Shown here one piece after another: positions 1-6,350 of a stretch of 9,610 nucleotides of DNA. Every line of letters starts with the position of its first letter. Within the stretch, counting starts at the first letter, position 1. A model generated the notes under the pieces. The model was not told the origin of the DNA, searched no databases, and saw only the letters and a list, made by a program, of their open reading frames with translations. The stretch is from DATLFA01 sp039934635 (GTDB lineage: Bacteria > Actinomycetota > Acidimicrobiia > Acidimicrobiales > WLNW01). The translations under genes and the position numbers were made by a program. Location: NCBI GenBank assembly GCA_039934635.1, contig JBDTLT010000210.1, positions 1-9,610 on the forward strand. The letters are read 5' to 3'.

Positions 1-1576
1 CGACTCTGGTCGCAATGCTGTTCGTCGTCCTCGCGATCATTTCGGTGCGCTCGGCATGGCGCCCCAACCAGAACAACGATTCGGCCGAACGGGTGGGTAG
101 TGATCCGCGGAAGTCAACTTGAGGCAGCGCAATCGGGCGTGGGCGAGACACCGAGCCCGCCTCTTCGGCGACCACCCATACATCCTTTGTCACCGACGCG
201 TTGCGGGCGCGGGCCACTCCCCCGGGCAGCACGGCGGCACCGTCGCGGCTATTGACGACCGCGGTGCGGATGACGACCTCGACCGGTACGAGCGAGCGAT
301 TGATGAGCGCGGGCGTGGTCCCCGATGCGACGACCTCACGCGCGCTGAAGCGGTGCGGATTGCGCCGGATCGCCTCGGCCAGCGCGGCGATGGATTCTGC
401 GGAAGTGCGAGCGCCACGCGTGATCGTCACCGACGCGTCGTCGTTGACGCAATACACATCGAGCGCCTCTAGGTGCGCGAGTGCGTACGCGCAGTGCGCA
501 ACGTCGCCCAACCAGTAGCTCGCGGCCGTGGGCAAGAGCAGTGTCTCGCCGAGCAGTCGCTCGCAGATCGCCTGCTCGTAAGCGGCGAGACCGACATGGT
601 CGCCGATCGCCGAACCGAGCGCGTTGGCGAGCGCGACACCGCCCTCGCGTGCCGCCATCGCGAGACCGGGCACGCCACCGCCCCAGCCCGCGATGGACAG
701 CTCCAGCGGGTCGCACTCGACCGACGGCAGCGCGCGCAGCACGACGTCGACCGGCTCGAGCTGGCCGAACGACCGCAGCAATACACGGCCGCCCCGCACG
801 ACCAGATCATCACCTTGCACGACGTGATAGCCCAATGTCATTGCCAGATACGCGTATTCGAAGTACTCGACCGCGTCGACGCCGGCGACGAGCACGACCA
901 CGCGCGGGCTGCTGCGATCGGGGGCGGCCAGCTCGGACAGTGCTTCGCGCAGTTGCTGCCACCACTCGGTCTGCGCCATCGGAGCCATGACCGTTGCTGC
1001 TTCGGGCATTGCCCGCGAGGTGATGACGCGGTTGAAGGCGGCATGACCCAGGCCGGCGGCGATGTCGACGTAGTCCCCGACCGCCACGAAACCGCCCGTG
1101 GTGTCGCGCACGACATCGACGGTTTGCAGCGCGACCGCCGGGCCCGGCGTCGCGATGGCTCGGCAGGCCCGTGCGTAACGCGGGTCGCCCAAGACCATTT
1201 CGGCAGGAATCACGGCGTCGAGCAGCAACCGTCGGGGTCCGTACAGATCGCGCACCACCGCATCGGAGAGCCGGATGCGTTGTTCGAGCCCGGCACTCAA
1301 CTGCCGCCATGACGCCTCATCGAGACAGTACGGGATCGGATCGAGCGGCGGCGGCGATCGGGGATCTGCCCGATCGACGTGCAACAACTGCGCCGCCCCC
1401 TCCGCCGCGAGCAGGCGGGCGGCAAGTTGCTGGCGTTGGGTCAGATCGACGCTGCCCACGAGCGGCAATAGCTGATCCCACGGAGCTCGGGTCGAACCGT
1501 CGGCTGCGCGCAACGCGTCCCATCGCCCCGTCGTAGTCGAATACTCATCGCCCGGCGGCCGGCGATCGACACTCAT
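1..1576 (-). CDS. Circularly permuted ATP-grasp (degenerate) / alpha-E fusion protein, 3' end outside window
   Basis: Reading the minus strand from ATG 1576-1574 gives 525 codons with no stop before the window edge, so the C-terminus is missing. Residues about 60-470 follow the circularly permuted type 2 ATP-grasp fold of the gene at 2519-4015: shared landmarks are YFEYAYLAMTLGYHVVQGDD (238-257), CDPLEL (288-293), REGGVALANALGS (310-322) and LPGGVARAR (450-458). From about residue 497 an alpha-E domain begins (AESLFWLGRHAERTEMIAR). The nucleotide-binding residues are lost: the ENR and VVKP elements of the sister gene are replaced by FNR (181-183) and VYCV (374-377), and RRIDD by RALPS. Its start overlaps the preceding stop by four bases (ATGA), implying translational coupling; a GAGG lies 7 nt upstream. 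ATP-grasp/alpha-E fusions are a known architecture, in mycobacteria for example. I infer a catalytically dead partner or scaffold for the active ligase. Family call is firm; function is not. Confidence 0.88.
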   Translation of the reverse strand, partial: MSVDRRPPGDEYSTTTGRWDALRAADGSTRAPWDQLLPLVGSVDLTQRQQLAARLLAAEGAAQLLHVDRADPRSPPPLDPIPYCLDEASWRQLSAGLEQRIRLSDAVVRDLYGPRRLLLDAVIPAEMVLGDPRYARACRAIATPGPAVALQTVDVVRDTTGGFVAVGDYVDIAAGLGHAAFNRVITSRAMPEAATVMAPMAQTEWWQQLREALSELAAPDRSSPRVVVLVAGVDAVEYFEYAYLAMTLGYHVVQGDDLVVRGGRVLLRSFGQLEPVDVVLRALPSVECDPLELSIAGWGGGVPGLAMAAREGGVALANALGSAIGDHVGLAAYEQAICERLLGETLLLPTAASYWLGDVAHCAYALAHLEALDVYCVNDDASVTITRGARTSAESIAALAEAIRRNPHRFSAREVVASGTTPALINRSLVPVEVVIRTAVVNSRDGAAVLPGGVARARNASVTKDVWVVAEEAGSVSRPRPIALPQVDFRGSLPTRSAESLFWLGRHAERTEMIARTTNSIATRV

Positions 1577-2508
1577 ACCTCGGCCTCAACCGCGAAGTAC
1601 TGCGCGGTCACGGCGGCATGGAGGTCGGCGCTGGCCCGTTGCACCTCGTCGACCGAACGGCGCAGGCTCACGAGATCGAGCGGATTTACCTCGATCGAAC
1701 GGGCAACCGCGCCGAGAGCGCGGCACAGCTCGACGAGCGCGGCCGGGTCGGGCAATGTCCGCAACGAGCGCGACACTTGCTCGGCGCAAAAGACCACCGA
1801 ACGCGGAAACAGTTCGTCGGCGAACAAGAACGGGACCACCGTCGAACCCGTGGCGTTGGCGTGGGTCGAGCGCCGGAACATTTGCAGACCGGCGACCGAG
1901 CGCAGCACGCTGGCCCACTGCACGTTGCCGTACATCGCGCCCTCGCCCTGCGCGCCGATGGTCGCGGCGTTGACGTCGACCACCCGCGTCGTCATGTCGG
2001 ATCGCTCGATGTAGGTGCCGAGGCGGATGAACGCGTGCGGTTCGCTGCGGCTCATGGTGCCCGAGGTGATGCCGGCCGCGAGCTGACATTCGGAGATCAC
2101 GCGATCGAGGAAACGTCGTCGCGATGCACGCACGACACCTTCGGCGTTGTTGCCCGCGATGTAGAGGTAGAGATCGTTGACGGCATGCCACAGCTCGTTG
2201 GGCACGAGCTCGCGAACGGTGCGCAAGTTCTCTCGGGCGTGCCCGATAGCCGACACGATGCTGCTGCGATTCTCCCGATCAGCGACGAGAAAGCGCAGGA
2301 CCGAGAGTTCGTCGGCCCGCTCGAAGCGCGAGGTGAAGGTCAGCTCCTCGCCGGTGATTGCCAGCAAGGGGGCCCATGTCACGGGCACGACCGTCGGGAG
2401 GTCGACGATCAGGTTGGTGTGCTCGCGGACGATGCGCGCAGTGTCCTCGGCGCGCTCGAGATAGCGCGCTGCCCAATACAAATTCTCGGCTGCTCGTGCC
2501 AGCAACAT
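1573..2508 (-). CDS. Alpha-E domain-containing protein
   Basis: A 311-residue all-helical protein of the alpha-E family (DUF403), whose members accompany circularly permuted ATP-grasp ligases. The signature is at the N-terminus, AENLYWAARYLERAEDTAR (residues 7-25), and a related repeat occurs mid-protein, FIRLGTYIERSDMTTRVVDV (about 161-180). No signal peptide or membrane segment is visible. The biochemical role of alpha-E is unproven; it has been proposed to act with the ligase in making or attaching a peptide-like product. I chose ATG 2508 because family members typically begin MLL-(S/A)-R immediately before the signature; an in-frame TTG at 2526 would add six residues and overlap the upstream stop. 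Neither start has a clear ribosome-binding site, which fits coupling to the gene ending at 2519. It lies second in the cassette and overlaps the fusion gene by four bases. Confidence 0.9.
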   Translation of the reverse strand: MLLARAAENLYWAARYLERAEDTARIVREHTNLIVDLPTVVPVTWAPLLAITGEELTFTSRFERADELSVLRFLVADRENRSSIVSAIGHARENLRTVRELVPNELWHAVNDLYLYIAGNNAEGVVRASRRRFLDRVISECQLAAGITSGTMSRSEPHAFIRLGTYIERSDMTTRVVDVNAATIGAQGEGAMYGNVQWASVLRSVAGLQMFRRSTHANATGSTVVPFLFADELFPRSVVFCAEQVSRSLRTLPDPAALVELCRALGAVARSIEVNPLDLVSLRRSVDEVQRASADLHAAVTAQYFAVEAEV

Positions 2509-2518
2509 GCAAATAGCG

Positions 2519-4015
2519 TCAGGCAAATGGGTTGTCAGTTATGGGATGCGTCATATCGACGACCCATGTGTCCTTGCTGCCGCCTCCCTGGGAGGAGTTT
2601 ACGATCAGCGATCCCTCGCGCCTCGCGACACGGGTGAGGCCACCGCGAGTCACGTAGGAGAAAGGTCCCGAGAGGATGAACGGTCGCAAGTCGACGTGAC
2701 GCGGCGCGACGCCGTCTTCGCACAGCGTCGGCACCACCGACAGCGCGAGGATCGGCTGCGCGATCCAGTTGCGCGGATTGTCGAGCACTGACGCACGGGT
2801 CTTGGCGAGCTCTTCGTCGCTGGCCCGGTCGCCGATCATCACGCCGTAGCCGCCGCTCTCGTTGGCCGGCTTGACGACCAACTCGCGCATGTTGTCGAGC
2901 ACGAATCGCAGCTCGTCCGGATAGAGGCAGCGCCACGTCGGCACATTGGGTACGAGGGGCTCTTCGTCCATGTAGAAGCGGATCAGATCAGGAACCCACG
3001 CGTAGACGACTTTGTCGTCGGCTACACCTGAGCCGGGTGCGTTCGCGATCGCCACTTTGCCTTCGCGCCACGCCTGCATCATGCCGGCGACACCGAGTGT
3101 GGAATCGGCGCGCAGCTCGGTCGGGTCGAGGAACATATCGTCGATGCGGCGGTAGATGACGTCGACGCGCTCGCGCCCCGAAATGGTGCGCATGTAGACG
3201 TAGCCGTCGTCACCGACGGAGAGGTCGTGTCCTTCGACAAGCTCGACGCCCATGCGCCGAGCAAGGAACGAGTGCTCGAAGTACGCCGAGTTGTAGATGC
3301 CCGGTGTCAGCACGACCACACAAGGATCGCGGACGCCATCGGGCGCCAACGCGCAGAGCAATTCGCGCAACTTGTCGACATATCCGTCGACGGGTTGGAC
3401 ACTCTGACGCTCGAACAGATCGGCGAATGCAATCTTCGAGATCGCGCGATTCTCCAACATGTAGCTCACGCCGGACGGCACGCGCAGATTGTCTTCGAGT
3501 ACGTAGACCTGACCGTCGGAATCACGAACCACGTCGGAACCAGAGATGTGGGCCCATGCGCCGTACTTCGGACGCACGTTGCGGCACTCGGGTCGGTAGT
3601 TGACCGAGTCGCGAATCAGCTCGATGGGAAACACGCCCGCCTTGATGACGGATTGCTCGTTGTAGATGTCGTCAATGAAACGGTTGAGCGCGACCAGCCG
3701 CTGTGTGAGCCCGGCCTCGATCGACTTCCATTCGCCGGCGTCGATGACACGCGGGATGACGTCGAACGGCCATGGACGATCGATGTTGGTGCCATCGTCG
3801 TAGACAGCGAAGGTGATGCCCTGCGTCAGGATCTCGAGGTCGGCGAGGCATTGACGCGACTCCAGTTCGCTGCGCCCGAGCTTGCGCAGTTGCTCGACCA
3901 CTTCGGTCGCCGCCGGCCGCGGGTGGTCGTCGGCATCGAGCAATTCGTCGAAGAACGCGGTCTGGGGTCCCTTGGAAAGGTCGTTTCGCGTCGTCAACGG
4001 CTGGTCGGTCAGCAT
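2519..4015 (-). CDS. Circularly permuted type 2 ATP-grasp protein (predicted amide ligase)
   Basis: A full-length 498-residue member of the CP_ATPgrasp family (DUF404/DUF407), predicted to join a carboxylate to an amine with ATP hydrolysis; its substrates are unknown. Conserved elements appear in order: RPKYGAWAH (148-156), LEDNLRVPSGVSYMLENR (173-190), AYFEHSFLARRMGVELVEGH (244-263), YRRIDDMFLDPTELRADS (288-305), the candidate nucleotide lysine in VVKPANESGGYG (K382, followed by the glycine-rich loop), WIAQP (417-421), VDLRPF (441-446) and the serine/glycine-rich SSQGGGSKDTW (474-484). All expected catalytic positions look intact. There is no signal peptide. ATG 4015 is supported by AGGA seven bases upstream. 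It is the first gene of a co-directional cassette with the alpha-E gene (10-nt gap) and the ATP-grasp/alpha-E fusion. Mycobacteria carry a comparable set (Rv2411c-Rv2409c, recalled from memory), where a transglutaminase-like protein completes the cluster; none is seen here, though the cassette continues off the left edge. Confidence 0.92.
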   Translation of the reverse strand: MLTDQPLTTRNDLSKGPQTAFFDELLDADDHPRPAATEVVEQLRKLGRSELESRQCLADLEILTQGITFAVYDDGTNIDRPWPFDVIPRVIDAGEWKSIEAGLTQRLVALNRFIDDIYNEQSVIKAGVFPIELIRDSVNYRPECRNVRPKYGAWAHISGSDVVRDSDGQVYVLEDNLRVPSGVSYMLENRAISKIAFADLFERQSVQPVDGYVDKLRELLCALAPDGVRDPCVVVLTPGIYNSAYFEHSFLARRMGVELVEGHDLSVGDDGYVYMRTISGRERVDVIYRRIDDMFLDPTELRADSTLGVAGMMQAWREGKVAIANAPGSGVADDKVVYAWVPDLIRFYMDEEPLVPNVPTWRCLYPDELRFVLDNMRELVVKPANESGGYGVMIGDRASDEELAKTRASVLDNPRNWIAQPILALSVVPTLCEDGVAPRHVDLRPFILSGPFSYVTRGGLTRVARREGSLIVNSSQGGGSKDTWVVDMTHPITDNPFA

Positions 4016-4206
4016 CTGACCATCCTGGCCCCACGCAGCGTCGTCGAGACATCAGAACGATTACTTGTCCGCGAACAGTGTCTGACATGAATCTGGCAGG
4101 CGTCTCCCGGGCCCTCGGCGGGGGGCGCGACCGTCGCCGGAACCCGAGTGAGGCAGCGGAGCCAACCGGTCGGGCAAGTCGTCAGCGCCGGGCGGGGGTG
4201 ACGTCT

Positions 4207-4239
4207 GCGGCCGGCCGGGAGGGGGGACCGGCCGGCCGC
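4207..4239 (-). terminator. Strong GC-only stem-loop, candidate terminator
   Basis: Perfect 12-bp inverted repeat: GCGGCCGGCCGG at 4207-4218 pairs with CCGGCCGGCCGC at 4228-4239 across a nine-base loop that is all purine on the plus strand. It lies about 105 nt past the amidohydrolase stop and about 190 nt before the ATP-grasp start, where an end for leftward transcription would be expected. No T-tract follows on either strand. Actinobacterial terminators often lack one, but a Rho-type end or a processed leader structure remains possible. Confidence 0.5.
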
Positions 4240-4262
4240 GACATCACATGGAGAGAGCGTAA

Positions 4263-4293
4263 GGGGCCGAAGTGTCCGCACTGTTTCGTCCCC
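4263..4293 (-). terminator. Second imperfect stem-loop past the amidohydrolase stop
   Basis: GGGG (4263-4266) pairs with CCCC (4290-4293). After one mismatch, CGA (4268-4270) pairs with TCG (4286-4288), and AGTG (4271-4274) pairs with CACT (4279-4282) around a four-base loop, leaving a three-base bulge. It sits about 50 nt downstream of the amidohydrolase stop. On the minus strand only TT follows the stem, so it is at best a weak intrinsic terminator, or part of a two-hairpin end together with 4207-4239. Confidence 0.35.
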
Positions 4294-4303
4294 ATTAACC
4301 CTC

Positions 4304-4315
4304 GGTGCATGCACC
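4304..4315. repeat. 12-bp perfect palindrome GGTGCATGCACC
   Basis: The sequence equals its own reverse complement. It lies 28 bp from the amidohydrolase stop, in gene-free DNA. As RNA it could fold only a 4-bp stem with a CATG loop, so a protein-binding site or chance are the alternatives. It contains GCATGC, a common restriction-type palindrome. Confidence 0.35.
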
Positions 4316-4343
4316 AACGGCGGTTACCCAGGGAACGCGGCGT

Positions 4344-5462
4344 TCACACCCCGTAGACGCGAACGGCGTTGCCGGAGAGGATTTTGTGCGCTGCATCGGG
4401 GGGGAGATTTGCGGTCAGCGTCTTCGCATGTTGCGCCGAGTTCGGCCAGAGAGTGACCGAGTGTGGATAGTCGCTCGAGAACATCGCCGTGTCCGCGAGG
4501 TACGGATGCGCCGCGACGAGATCGAAGCCGACCTGATCGTCGAGCACCGTGACGAACAGATTGCGGCCGAGGTATTCGGTCGGTCGCAGTGTCGATGCCA
4601 CGCTCGGATCATGCATCGCCGATCGGACGTCGACGTTTTGTTCCATCGTCTGCGCCCAGAACGGCAGCCATCCGAAGTTGACCTCGGCCGCGACGATCTG
4701 CAGCGCGGGATGGCGAGCGAACACTCCGCCGAGCACCATGTAGGTGAACGGACGAACCGCAGAAAAGAACCGATATACGGTGCCGCCGGCAGTGATGTTC
4801 TGCGCGACGAGCTCGTCCCAATCGGCATCGGACGGTTTGCCGCCGAACGTGCGATGGAACGTCAACGCCACGCCCGCTTCGGCCGCGCGCGCGAAGAGCG
4901 GGTCGTAGTAGCGATCGTGATACGGCCGCGCGGGATTGCCGGGGATGAACGCCGCGCGTGCACCGTTGCCCAGGCACCGGTCGAGCTCCGCGATGCACAC
5001 ATCGGCACCGTCGTCGACCGGCAGCATGGGCAACCCGATCAGGCGATCGCGGTTGGCCGACTGGAACTCGCCGAGGATCCAGTCGTTGTACGACCGAAGG
5101 CACGCGAGCCCGAGCTCGCGGTCGGGCTCGATGTACACGAAGATCGCGTTCGCCGGATACACGACGCTGACGTCGACACCGTCTCGGTCCATGTCGAGTA
5201 CGTGGGCCGCACCGTCGTAGTTGCCCGGCAAGATCTCGTCGAAGCGCAGCCCCGACAGCTTCTTGACGTCCCCTACCTGACCCGCGGTCGCCTCGATACC
5301 GAGGGTGCGCTTGGGTGGACCGCCGTCGAAGCTCCAGCCGTCGCCCCCGTCGGCGCCCCGGCGCATCTTGGGGACGCGTGAGCGCAGGGCCGCCGGTACG
5401 TGGTCGAACACGTGCGGCGGCTCGTTGACGTGGCAGTCGGCGGAGATGATGCGAAGCGACAT
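4344..5462 (-). CDS. Amidohydrolase_2-family metal-dependent hydrolase
   Basis: A 372-residue TIM-barrel hydrolase of the amidohydrolase_2 / COG2159 group, which includes ACMSD-like decarboxylases. Candidate metal and catalytic residues: D9 and H11 in DCHVNEPP (the usual DxHxxE opening, E14), H203 in TFHRTFGG, E260 in AAEVNFGWLP and D331 in FSSDYPHS; the C-terminus carries GNAVRVYG (364-371). Length suits the family and no signal peptide is seen, so it is probably cytoplasmic. Substrate cannot be read from sequence; relatives act on aromatic or other ring-derived carboxylates. The frame is open upstream to 5867, but family alignment begins at MSLRIISADCH, so I chose ATG 5462, with GGGAAG directly before it. 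A promoter ends six bases before this ATG, suggesting a leaderless mRNA, and its spacer holds a palindromic operator. Read-through from the metallo-beta-lactamase-fold gene, 31 bp upstream, is also possible. Confidence 0.88.
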   Translation of the reverse strand: MSLRIISADCHVNEPPHVFDHVPAALRSRVPKMRRGADGGDGWSFDGGPPKRTLGIEATAGQVGDVKKLSGLRFDEILPGNYDGAAHVLDMDRDGVDVSVVYPANAIFVYIEPDRELGLACLRSYNDWILGEFQSANRDRLIGLPMLPVDDGADVCIAELDRCLGNGARAAFIPGNPARPYHDRYYDPLFARAAEAGVALTFHRTFGGKPSDADWDELVAQNITAGGTVYRFFSAVRPFTYMVLGGVFARHPALQIVAAEVNFGWLPFWAQTMEQNVDVRSAMHDPSVASTLRPTEYLGRNLFVTVLDDQVGFDLVAAHPYLADTAMFSSDYPHSVTLWPNSAQHAKTLTANLPPDAAHKILSGNAVRVYGV

Positions 5463-5468
5463 CTTCCC

Positions 5469-5497
5469 ACGATAATTCAAACGAACGTTTGAGTCAA
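5469..5497 (-). promoter_or_regulatory. Promoter of the amidohydrolase gene
   Basis: On the minus strand, TTGACT (5497-5492; five of six match the -35 consensus TTGACA) is followed by exactly 17 nt and then TATCGT (5474-5469; four of six match TATAAT, keeping TA at the start and T at the end). Six bases separate the -10 from ATG 5462, so transcription would begin at or next to the A of the start codon, giving a leaderless message. The -35 overlaps the stop codon of the upstream gene. Confidence 0.7.
5477..5492. promoter_or_regulatory. Perfect palindromic operator in the promoter spacer
   Basis: TCAAACGAACGTTTGA has 7-bp inverted arms (TCAAACG/CGTTTGA) separated by two bases. It begins on the last base of the -35 and fills most of the spacer, so a bound dimer would block RNA polymerase. 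The two-base spacing is too tight for an RNA hairpin. Size and symmetry resemble operators of TetR-family repressors; the repressor gene is not in this window. It differs from the KstR consensus (AAC-N2-GTT), as here AAC and GTT are four bases apart. Confidence 0.65.
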
Positions 5498-6348
5498 CGG
5501 CCTTCGATCGAGAACGAAAGCCCGTCGCGAGCCAGATCGACCGCCACCGCGCTACCGGCGGCCTGCTCGCGGGCCCGGTGCAGGATCGCCTCGACCTCGG
5601 GATCGGTGCGGGACGGGTCGTGGTGGAAAAGCAACACGCGGCGGGCGCCGGCGGCCGCCGCGAGTTCGAGTGAGTACTCGTAGGCGGCGTGACCGAACGA
5701 GCCGCGCTGCGGCAACTCGAGCGCGGTGTACTGCGCATCGTGTACGAGCACGTCGACATCGCGGGCGAGGTCGAGTGCGTCGTCGTGCAGCGCGCCGATG
5801 CCGCTCGGCCCCGCGCCGCGGTCTTGCGGCGCGTGGTCGGACAGGTAGGCCAATGACCGCGCACCATCGCTGACGCGAAAGCCCAATGTCTTGCCGCCTT
5901 TGTGCGGAATCTCGCGCACGAGCACGTCGAATCCTTCGAAGCGATATGCGCCCCGGTCGATCACACCGAAGGACCATTCACCGCGAAGTTGATGCGGGCC
6001 GATCGGGAAGTGCGGCGGCGACATGGTGCGCGCCAACAACTCGACCGGCTCGACACCTTGTTCGGGAAGGAACAACCGCGTGCAGGCGTCAGGTCGATCA
6101 CCGGCAGAAAAGAACGGCAACCCGTGCGTGTGATCCCAGTGCAGATGGCTGAGCAGGATCGTGCCCCGGAAAGGCGCTCCCGCGAGGACGTTGGTCAGGT
6201 TGCGTAGACCGGTCCCCGCGTCGAGGACCAACGTCGGTGGCTCGTCGTCATGCCCGATCGCAATGCACGAGGTGTGTCCCCCCACATGGTTGAAGTCCGC
6301 CCCGACTGCGGGGGTCGACCCGCGTGCACCACAGATCCAGACGCGCAC
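5494..6348 (-). CDS. Metallo-beta-lactamase-fold hydrolase, possible phosphodiesterase
   Basis: A 284-residue MBL-fold metallo-hydrolase. The dinuclear zinc motif is intact: HLHWDH (H68, H70, D72, H73), H149 in IPHKGG, D204 in VHDAQY and H242 in FHHDPSRTD, with D171-H172 and H220 nearby. The N-terminus, GARGSTPAVG followed by GGHTSC, is typical of the RNase Z / PhnP-like branch, which includes phosphodiesterases that open cyclic phosphates. No signal peptide is visible. It starts with GTG 6348, two bases after the stop of the cyclic-nucleotide-binding protein, with AAGGAG 11 nt upstream, so the two are almost certainly co-translated. That pairing, and a nucleotide cyclase across the divergent promoter, make cyclic-nucleotide hydrolysis a reasonable guess. 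No residue proves it, and other phosphoesters or lactones are possible. Confidence 0.88.
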   Translation of the reverse strand: MRVWICGARGSTPAVGADFNHVGGHTSCIAIGHDDEPPTLVLDAGTGLRNLTNVLAGAPFRGTILLSHLHWDHTHGLPFFSAGDRPDACTRLFLPEQGVEPVELLARTMSPPHFPIGPHQLRGEWSFGVIDRGAYRFEGFDVLVREIPHKGGKTLGFRVSDGARSLAYLSDHAPQDRGAGPSGIGALHDDALDLARDVDVLVHDAQYTALELPQRGSFGHAAYEYSLELAAAAGARRVLLFHHDPSRTDPEVEAILHRAREQAAGSAVAVDLARDGLSFSIEGR

Positions 6349-6350
6349 GA

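Larger units (their letters stand above)
4016..4343. other. 328-bp gene-free spacer with stem-loops
   Basis: This stretch separates the stop of the amidohydrolase (4344) from the start of the ATP-grasp gene (4015); both are transcribed leftward. No open frame in it has a credible start, known motif or codon bias. It contains two stem-loops (4207-4239 and 4263-4293) and a palindrome (4304-4315), listed separately. Nearer the ATP-grasp start are two small symmetric sites: TGTCCGCGAACA at 4066-4077 (10 of 12 positions symmetric) and TGTCTGACA at 4079-4087. The ATP-grasp promoter must lie here, but I find no convincing -35/-10 pair; the AT-richest patch is near 4060-4066. Confidence 0.6.

Noticed and set aside
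3..122. Plus-strand reading that looks like the membrane-spanning C-terminus of a protein (MLFVVLAIISV) ending at TGA 120-122
   Set aside because: The opposite strand in this stretch encodes the alpha-E signature AESLFWLGRHAERTEMIAR, in frame with 500 further codons. The hydrophobic plus-strand peptide is its antisense shadow.
473..1312. 279-codon plus-strand open frame
   Set aside because: It has no recognisable motif, is rich in Arg/His/Gln as antisense frames of GC-rich genes are, and lies entirely opposite the ATP-grasp/alpha-E fusion. The same applies to the plus-strand frames at 1618-2637, 3227-4090 and 4305-5381.
2509..2526. TTG 2526 as the start of the alpha-E protein
   Set aside because: It adds six residues not seen in the family and has no ribosome-binding site; ATG 2508 gives the typical MLLAR start.
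4072..4087. GCGAACAGTGTCTGAC as a possible actinobacterial LexA box
   Set aside because: Only the left half matches CGAAC-N4-GTTCG; the right half does not, so the site is not symmetric.
4091..4112. Minus-strand GGGAGACGCCTGCC, resembling the B12 box of cobalamin riboswitches
   Set aside because: It has an extra base within the box, and the other hallmarks (GGTGCC, GGGAA and CCACTGTG-like segments upstream) are missing. The gene it precedes has no link to cobalamin.
4246..4356. Short plus-strand frame with a zinc-ribbon-like KCPHC...C pattern
   Set aside because: No start codon or ribosome-binding site precedes the pattern in frame, only one CxxC pair is present, and its end overlaps the amidohydrolase stop region.
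5463..5867. 135-codon N-terminal extension of the amidohydrolase
   Set aside because: The extension is Arg/Ser/Thr/Pro-rich, lies inside the MBL-fold gene on the same strand in another frame, and crosses the promoter and operator. The conserved family start is at 5462.
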